In this document: piece by piece, positions 58,759-64,000 of the stretch | How positions within the stretch are numbered: position 1 is the stretch's first letter | How the letters are laid out: the number at the start of each line of letters is the position of its first letter | Origin: Latilactobacillus sakei subsp. sakei DSM 20017 = JCM 1157 | GTDB lineage: Bacteria > Bacillota > Bacilli > Lactobacillales > Lactobacillaceae | Direction of reading: 5' to 3' | Length of the DNA: 64,000 nucleotides | NCBI RefSeq assembly: GCF_002370355.1 | Contig: NZ_AP017929.1 | Location: 558,001-622,000 of the forward strand | Made by a program: the position numbers and the translations under genes | Notes under the pieces: generated by a model | Databases searched by the model: none | What the model was told of the DNA's origin: nothing | The model's input: only the letters and a program-made list of their open reading frames with translations

Positions 58759-58825
58759 TGACCGCAACGGTGTTGTTTTTTTGTTATGATAGTAGATAGG
58801 AATTTTAACGGGTGGGAGAAATGGC

Positions 58826-60574
58826 ATGCAGGCACAAGCAGTACTAAAAGAAAAATTTGGCTATGATCATTTTAGAGAAGGCCAAGCAGATGTGATTGAA
58901 TCCTTGCTAGCAGGGACCAATGTATTGGCGATTATGCCGACTGGTGGCGGGAAGTCGTTATGTTACCAGATTCCAGCGCTGATGTTACCGGGGTTAACGC
59001 TAGTCGTTTCACCATTGATTTCGCTGATGAAAGATCAAGTCGATGCGCTCAACGAAAATGGGATTCCGGCAACGTTTATCAACAGTACCTTGACGCAAGG
59101 TGAGGTGCAGGAGCGCTTCAATCAGGCCGCACGTGGTGAAGTAAAGTTGCTTTATGTGTCGCCGGAACGGTTGGACTCTGATTACTTTTTAGCGGATTTA
59201 GCCGAATTAACGATTGATTTGATTGCCGTTGATGAAGCGCATTGTATCTCGCAATGGGGGCACGATTTCCGACCTAGTTATTTACGCTTAACGGATACAA
59301 TTAAAAGCATGCGGCAACAACCAACGATTGTCGCACTAACGGCGACCGCTACGTCACAAGTAGCTGATGATATTATGTTGCGCTTAGGGATTCAACATGA
59401 AGTGAAGACTGGTTTTTCACGGGAAAACCTGGCTTTTCAAGTGGTTAAAAACCAAAACAGTGATCGCTACTTAATCGATTATTTAAAGGTTAATAAGCAA
59501 AAATCCGGCATCATCTATGCTAGTACACGTAAAGAAGTTGAACGGCTCACGAAGCTGATTGAAAAAGCGAAACTGGCAGTCACAATGTATCATGGTGGCT
59601 TAAATGAAATGGTGCGCCGGCAAAATCAAGAGGATTTTCTCTACGACCGTAAACCGATTATGGTCGCCACGAATGCTTTTGGGATGGGGATTGATAAGAG
59701 TAATGTGCGATTTGTCGTGCATGCCCAAATTCCCGGCAGCTTAGAAGCTTATTATCAAGAAGCAGGTCGGGCCGGACGTGATGGCTTACCGAGTGAGGCC
59801 ATCTTACTGTTTAAAGTCAATGATGTCCAAATCCAACATTTTTTCATCGATCAATCAGAGATGGACGATGAAAATAAGCAACGGGAATACGCTAAGTTAC
59901 AAGAAATGACACAATACGCCAACACGCAACAGTGCTTGCAACAATATATCGTCAATTATTTTGATGATGACTGTGAAAAATGTGGCCGTTGTAGCAATTG
60001 TCTTGATACACGCGAATCACAAGACATTACAATTGATGTCCAAAAGGTTTTATCGTGTATCAAGCGAATGGATGAACGTTTCGGCAAAGTAATGGTCGCG
60101 CAAGTCTTGACGGGCTCTAAGAATCAGAAGATTATGCAGTTCCGCTTTGATGAATTGCCAACATACGGTTTGATGCGGGGCGATTCACAAAAAGAAGTCA
60201 GTGGTTTGATTGATTACTTAGTTGCGTCAGGCTATTTACGGGCTTCTGGTGGTCAATATCCCGTTTTACAGATCACGTTGGCGGGCGTCAAAGTACTTAA
60301 GGGTCAAGAAAAGGTGTCACGTAAAATGGCTGCTAAGGTTCAAAAAACATTGCCTGAAGACAATGAGTTATTCGAACGCTTACGCGAATTACGCCGTGAT
60401 TTAGCTGAAGAACAGGGTGTACCGCCGTTTGTAATCTTCTCAGATAAGACGTTGTATTCAATGTGTGAAATTATGCCAACCTCACTGACTGAAATGTTAG
60501 ATGTTAAAGGTGTCGGGGAGAATAAATTAGAAAAATATGGTGAATTATTCTTGGATATTTTAGTTGCTGAGTAA
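58826..60574 (+). CDS. recQ: ATP-dependent DNA helicase RecQ
   Basis: A 3'-5' helicase for recombination and fork repair. The 582-residue protein has motif [18 protein letters not shown], the DEAH box [15 protein letters not shown], motif [12 protein letters not shown], a zinc-binding cluster ([20 protein letters not shown]) and a C-terminal HRDC domain ([15 protein letters not shown]). RecQ subdomains are complete. ATG 58826 follows GGGTGGGAG. Confidence 0.96.
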   Translation: MQAQAVLKEKFGYDHFREGQADVIESLLAGTNVLAIMPTGGGKSLCYQIPALMLPGLTLVVSPLISLMKDQVDALNENGIPATFINSTLTQGEVQERFNQAARGEVKLLYVSPERLDSDYFLADLAELTIDLIAVDEAHCISQWGHDFRPSYLRLTDTIKSMRQQPTIVALTATATSQVADDIMLRLGIQHEVKTGFSRENLAFQVVKNQNSDRYLIDYLKVNKQKSGIIYASTRKEVERLTKLIEKAKLAVTMYHGGLNEMVRRQNQEDFLYDRKPIMVATNAFGMGIDKSNVRFVVHAQIPGSLEAYYQEAGRAGRDGLPSEAILLFKVNDVQIQHFFIDQSEMDDENKQREYAKLQEMTQYANTQQCLQQYIVNYFDDDCEKCGRCSNCLDTRESQDITIDVQKVLSCIKRMDERFGKVMVAQVLTGSKNQKIMQFRFDELPTYGLMRGDSQKEVSGLIDYLVASGYLRASGGQYPVLQITLAGVKVLKGQEKVSRKMAAKVQKTLPEDNELFERLRELRRDLAEEQGVPPFVIFSDKTLYSMCEIMPTSLTEMLDVKGVGENKLEKYGELFLDILVAE

Positions 60575-60587
60575 TTCCCCGGGAAAT

Positions 60588-60626
60588 AAAAAGGGCCGCC
60601 AACGGTTAGTTGGCGGCCCTTTTTTG
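60588..60626. terminator. Terminator after recQ, bidirectional
   Basis: AAAAAGGGCCGCCAAC/GTTGGCGGCCCTTTTTT with loop GGTTA. Confidence 0.95.
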
Positions 60627-60633
60627 ATAGTGC

Positions 60634-60831
60634 TTAGTATGGGGCATCTGCGGGGTTACCGTAGACGAAATGTTGATTGGATTTTGGGTTTGGTTTAGCG
60701 TCTGGTAAGAGACATGTATAACGTGTACCATCAGGGCCTTGGGCCAAGAAAATGCGCGTAAATGAATTTTCTGTTTCGATTAGTTTACAGTTATCATGCG
60801 TAATACCATAGACATCAGTTACTTGCGTAAT
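60634..60831 (-). CDS. Unlisted small ORF with AUU start or frameshifted 5' end
   Basis: A 65-codon frame without ATG, GTG or TTG near its 5' end but with coding-like composition: it reads VTDVYGITHDNCKLIE, FTRIFLAQGPDGTRYTC and ends HFVYGNPADAPY. An in-frame TGA lies at 60835-60837 and the first possible start is ATT at 60829-60831, 12 nt after AAAGAG. An ATG at 60836-60838 is one frame off; a single-base deletion between them would give MYITQVTDVYG. So it is either an AUU-initiated protein or a recent frameshift. Family unknown. Confidence 0.5.
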   Translation of the reverse strand: MTQVTDVYGITHDNCKLIETENSFTRIFLAQGPDGTRYTCLLPDAKPNPKSNQHFVYGNPADAPY

Positions 60832-61035
60832 ATATCATCTCTTTTACTTAGTTTAAAAAGGGGTAAAATAAGCCTATATTTTACGACTAGATTACTAATA
60901 AGTATAGTCTTTTGATAGTATAATATCAAATTATTTGCTTAATGATATGAATTAATGGGTCATTATTGTTGGCATTTTAACTATTTAACTGTATAATTAA
61001 TAGGGTTCACAACAATTAGAGAGAAGGAATTATTT

Positions 61036-61689
61036 ATGCGACGTTATGCAGCAGAATTTATTGGTACTTTTATGTTAGTGTTCTTAGGCACTGGCGCAGT
61101 CGTGATTGCTAAAGCTGATACATTAACAATTGGCTTAGCATTCGGGTTAACGGTCACTGTGATGGCTTATGCTTTTGGTGGTGTTTCGGGTGGTCATTTT
61201 AACCCAGCCGTGTCAATTGCAATGATGATTAATAAACGCTTAGAAGCAAAAGATGGCGTTTTTTATATCGTAGCGCAATTTTTAGGCGCAATTGTGGCTT
61301 CAGGGTTACTATCAGTCCTCATTAATGCGCTTGATTTAAGCCGGACTGGTTTTGGTCAAACAGATTTCCCTAAAATTGGTGCGGGAGTGGCCTTTTTAGT
61401 TGAAGTGATTGTAACATTCAGTTTCATCTTGGTGATCTTAATGACAACCAGTGATCGGTTTGGCAATAGCCAAATGGCACCATTGGCAATCGGGATTACA
61501 TTGAGTTTATTGATTATCGTTGCCCTCAACTTAACGGGTGGGTCATTGAACCCTGCTAGAAGTTTTGGACCAGCTATTTTTGCTGGCGGTTCAGCACTAG
61601 CCCATTATTGGGTTTACTTAGCAGCCCCAATCGTGGGTGCTATCCTAGCAGCCTTTACAGGTCGTTTATTAGGTAGCGAAGAACGTTAA
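61036..61689 (+). CDS. Aquaporin/glycerol-facilitator family channel
   Basis: A 217-residue MIP channel with six membrane segments. Both pore boxes are intact: GGHFNPAVSIA (about 53-63) and GGSLNPARSFGPA (about 165-177), the latter with the selectivity-filter Arg. Loop lengths are nearer the water-selective AqpZ type than GlpF, though this cannot be settled by eye. GAGAAGGAATT precedes the ATG. Confidence 0.92.
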   Translation: MRRYAAEFIGTFMLVFLGTGAVVIAKADTLTIGLAFGLTVTVMAYAFGGVSGGHFNPAVSIAMMINKRLEAKDGVFYIVAQFLGAIVASGLLSVLINALDLSRTGFGQTDFPKIGAGVAFLVEVIVTFSFILVILMTTSDRFGNSQMAPLAIGITLSLLIIVALNLTGGSLNPARSFGPAIFAGGSALAHYWVYLAAPIVGAILAAFTGRLLGSEER

Positions 61690-61703
61690 AAAAAGTAATT
61701 TAA

Positions 61704-61738
61704 AAAGGTGTGTTCCCAAACGGGGGCACACCTTTTTT
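61704..61738. terminator. Terminator after aquaporin gene
   Basis: AAAAAGGTGTG-TTCCC / GGGGGCACACCTTTTTT, slightly imperfect, between convergent genes. Confidence 0.88.
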
Positions 61739-62225
61739 ATTGTTCGAGCGCTAATAACTGTTTTTTGAAAGGCAAACCACCGCGATAACCGCCTAGTGAG
61801 CCATCTTTGCGGATGACACGATGACACGGGACAATCATGAGGAGCGGATTACGCCCAACAGCGGAGGCCACTGCTCGAATCGCAGTTGGCCGACCGATTT
61901 GTGTGGCGAGTTGATTGTAAGTCACGGTTTGACCATAGGGGATCGTCTGCAAGGTCGTCCAGACTTGTTGTTGAAAAGGCGTGCCCACTAAGAAGTCGAA
62001 TGGCAAATCCCAAGTGGTTCTGGCGTGTGTTAGATAGGCCGTTATTTGGTCAATCACTGGCGCCAGTTTGGCGGGGTCTTGTAATAAGTCGTGATTGGGC
62101 ATAAAAGTTGTTAATTCGCTGAGTGGTTGGTTAGGTGAACCGACAAAGCAGATGCCGTGGTCGGTTGCGGCAACGATTATTTTTTGATCGTCCTGCATTA
62201 AATAATCGTAATAGATTGTGGTCAT
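61737..62225 (-). CDS. ogt: Methylated-DNA--cysteine S-methyltransferase
   Basis: A suicide enzyme that takes methyl groups from O6-methylguanine. The 162-residue protein has the active-site PCHRVI and upstream GTPFQQQVWTTLQTIPYGQTVTY, plus SLGGYRGG. ATG 62225 lies 8 nt after GGAGG, better than the longer frame from 62240. With the AlkD-type gene at 52.9 kb it is the second alkylation-repair gene of the window. Confidence 0.95.
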   Translation of the reverse strand: MTTIYYDYLMQDDQKIIVAATDHGICFVGSPNQPLSELTTFMPNHDLLQDPAKLAPVIDQITAYLTHARTTWDLPFDFLVGTPFQQQVWTTLQTIPYGQTVTYNQLATQIGRPTAIRAVASAVGRNPLLMIVPCHRVIRKDGSLGGYRGGLPFKKQLLALEQ

Positions 62226-62269
62226 CGAAGACACCTCCATTTAGTAGCCTCAGTATAACAATTTTCAAT

Positions 62270-62310
62270 AAAATAAACTGTCGATAAGCTTACTATCGAC
62301 AGTTTATTTT
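62270..62310. terminator. Bidirectional terminator between ogt and ABC operon
   Basis: Stem AAAATAAACTGTCGATA/TATCGACAGTTTATTTT. Confidence 0.9.
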
Positions 62311-62318
62311 AGACTATT

Positions 62319-62981
62319 CTAGAGTGTGACTTCTTCAAAAGTTTTGTGCTGCAATAGATATTGTACGTCGCAACTCGCGGCGACTTCTTTTTCATGGGTC
62401 ACGAGGATGACACACTTTTGTTGTTCGTGGGCGAGTTCTTGGAACAGTTTAATTATTTCCCGGGTGTTAGTGTCGTCCAAATTCCCGGTTGGTTCATCGG
62501 CAACAACGACTGGTGCATCACAACACATTGCACGAACGATTGCGACTCGTTGTTGCTGCCCACCGGATAGTTTCTGAACGTTTTTACGAGCCATATCAGG
62601 GTTGATACCAACCTTAGTCAGCATCTCTAGCGCAAACTCACTAGGGTTTTCGCGTTCTGAATGAGTAATGGCCATTGCGGTTAGGACGTTATCGAGTGCC
62701 GACATGTAGGGGAGTAAATTGTAGGCTTGGAAGACAATTGAAACATAGCGGTTGCGGTATTGCGTCAAACCGATTTTTTGAAGTGAAGTGCCTTCATAGA
62801 GGATTTCACCCTTGCGTGGTTTGTCGAGACCGGCAAGCATTGTTAAGAGGGTTGTTTTACCGGCACCACTACTACCGATAATGCCGTAGAGTTGCCCGGC
62901 TTCAAAGTTGAGATTAACGTCTTTATAGAGTGTATTTTCTTCTGAATCGTACCAATAACTGACATCTTTGGCTGTTAACAT
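62319..62981 (-). CDS. ABC transporter ATP-binding protein (MacB/LolD type)
   Basis: The ATPase of an FtsX-type ABC transporter. The 220-residue protein has Walker A GSSGAGKTTLLTM, signature KLSGGQQQRVAIVRA and Walker B VVVADEPTGNLDD. GGAGGTCAC precedes its ATG. It lies 15 nt downstream of the permease gene. Such pairs export or sense antimicrobial peptides or other compounds; no two-component genes are seen here. Confidence 0.92.
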   Translation of the reverse strand: MLTAKDVSYWYDSEENTLYKDVNLNFEAGQLYGIIGSSGAGKTTLLTMLAGLDKPRKGEILYEGTSLQKIGLTQYRNRYVSIVFQAYNLLPYMSALDNVLTAMAITHSERENPSEFALEMLTKVGINPDMARKNVQKLSGGQQQRVAIVRAMCCDAPVVVADEPTGNLDDTNTREIIKLFQELAHEQQKCVILVTHEKEVAASCDVQYLLQHKTFEEVTL

Positions 62982-62996
62982 AATGTGACCTCCTAA

Positions 62997-64000
62997 TTAT
63001 CCAATGAGAATTTTTCGTGGTTCGAGTCTTAAAATATTGGCTGAAGCGAGTAAGACTGCAAAAGCAATGATTGTAAAGCCAAAGGCGCCTAATTGAAGTA
63101 AGGTTAACGGATTAATTTTAAGGTTCAGATCGCTCGCTTTAATTGATTTGGCTTTATTTTGCGTTCCTTGCGTCATTTGACCACCAGGACGATTGCCACC
63201 AGGTTGGCCACTTGGTGCTTGACCGCCGCCAGGGCCACCATTACCGCCAGGTTGAGTTGTTGCACTGTCGGTTGTGGTACTTGTTGTAACGGAGCTCATG
63301 ACTTGCTTGCTGAGCGCTTGACCGGCAAATTGGCCACCGATACCCGCGAGTGCTAAGCTGACAATTAGTAACATGAACATTTCAACGAGTAATTGCCCAA
63401 TAATTTTAGTCCGTTTTTCACCTAATGAGAGTAAAACACCCATTTCATAACGGCGTTCGCGCACCATCAAGATGATGATTAGCGCTAAAATGACAGTACC
63501 GGCGATGGCAACTAACCAGACAATCTTATTAGCGAAACTTTCCATTTTTTGCATAGATTGTTTCAAGGCTTGGTAAGTACTATCGTCTGCTGTGAGACTA
63601 AATTTCTTAGTATTGATAATTTTCTTAGCGGCTTTCAAGAAGGCCGTTTTTTGAGTTGGATTGCTTAAAGTAAAGACGGCACTGTCGACTTTATTGGTTT
63701 GGCCTTTAATTTGGTTAGCCAATGTATAAGCGGTATAAAGTGTATTAGAAGGATCGCTTTGTTGAGGACCCATACTTGAGCTGCTACTTTGACTCGCTTT
63801 GTAGATTCCGACGACTTTGAGGGTATAAGCTTTTTTACCAGTCGTTGTGGCTTTAATCTTAATTGTATCGCCAACACTGAGATCGTTTTGTTTAGCAAGT
63901 TCACTTTCAATCACAACATTGTTAGTATTAACATCGGCACTGGTTAAAGCACGGCCTTTTGTAATCTTGTTAGTGTTATCTTTGAAATCGCTGAGGGTCT
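62997..64000 (-). CDS. FtsX-like ABC permease, N-terminus outside window
   Basis: The C-terminal 334 residues of a MacB/FtsX-type permease; the frame is open to the right edge. An extracellular MacB_PCD-type domain (ALTSADVNTNNVVIESELAKQ onward) leads to membrane segments near IVWLVAIAGTVILALIIILM, FMLLIVSLALAGIGG and LGAFGFTIIAFAVLLASA. Between the last two lies an unusual Gly/Pro/Gln/Asn-rich loop (GGNGGPGGGQAPSGQPGG), probably extracellular. It ends LRLEPRKILIG and directly precedes the ATPase gene. Confidence 0.9.
   Translation of the reverse strand, partial: TLSDFKDNTNKITKGRALTSADVNTNNVVIESELAKQNDLSVGDTIKIKATTTGKKAYTLKVVGIYKASQSSSSSMGPQQSDPSNTLYTAYTLANQIKGQTNKVDSAVFTLSNPTQKTAFLKAAKKIINTKKFSLTADDSTYQALKQSMQKMESFANKIVWLVAIAGTVILALIIILMVRERRYEMGVLLSLGEKRTKIIGQLLVEMFMLLIVSLALAGIGGQFAGQALSKQVMSSVTTSTTTDSATTQPGGNGGPGGGQAPSGQPGGNRPGGQMTQGTQNKAKSIKASDLNLKINPLTLLQLGAFGFTIIAFAVLLASANILRLEPRKILIG

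Overview
The window is from a low-to-moderate GC Firmicute of the lactic acid bacteria, almost certainly Latilactobacillus (16S rRNA and gene content fit L. sakei, with L. curvatus the main alternative). It spans the chromosomal replication origin: the 5' part of dnaA lies at the left edge on the minus strand, followed by a DnaA-box-rich origin region and then the classic rpmH-rnpA-yidC-jag-mnmE-mnmG series on the plus strand. Nearly all housekeeping genes read away from the origin. A complete 16S-23S-5S operon (about 11.4-16.7 kb) has two promoters and no tRNA genes.

From 16.8 to 26.1 kb the content becomes accessory: a HAD phosphatase and a DedA/TVP38-type membrane protein, an oxidoreductase divergent from its MarR regulator with three matching operators, a LytTR-DUF3021 regulatory pair, an AT-rich two-gene cassette (DUF4297-like nuclease candidate plus SMC/ABC-type ATPase) that looks like an ABC-3C/Lamassu-type defence module, and a DHA2 efflux pump behind a MerR-type promoter. 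From 26.2 to 34.2 kb there is one long putative operon: a PRD/EIIB/EIIA regulator broken by an in-frame TAA, an M42 aminopeptidase, a complete lactose/cellobiose-type PTS (IIA, IIB, IIC), an RDD membrane protein whose 5' end looks frameshifted at an A7 run, an M24 aminopeptidase and a PatB-type C-S lyase. This combination suggests uptake and dismantling of a sugar-containing or cysteine-containing conjugate, but the substrate is unknown.

34-42 kb holds a disulfide reductase-like flavoprotein, an OpuC/choline-type osmolyte ABC transporter, a MerR-TipAS regulator with its own 19-bp-spacer promoter, an acetyltransferase, a DUF2798 membrane protein behind a leader terminator, a TetR regulator and a DUF5692-like membrane protein. 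42-52 kb is an arabinose regulon: a GH43 glycosidase, a LacY-type symporter, a small protein and GalM on the minus strand, two regulators (an ArsR-type HTH protein and AraR), and araB-araD-araA on the plus strand. Both promoters carry a near-identical AraR box between -35 and -10, with catabolite (cre) sites nearby; araD and araA are separated by a repeat-rich hairpin region.

52-64 kb carries a phosphatase, an AlkD-type glycosylase, YjdF (DUF2992) behind what looks like a yjdF azaaromatic riboswitch, an Lrp/AsnC regulator divergent from an isochorismatase, YxeA-like and SemiSWEET proteins within a repeat-bearing accessory stretch, an XRE-type membrane regulator, a TMEM175-like channel, recQ, a short unlisted ORF lacking a normal start, an aquaporin, ogt, and a MacB/FtsX-type ABC transporter cut by the right edge. 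No CRISPR array, tRNA gene or complete insertion sequence was seen.
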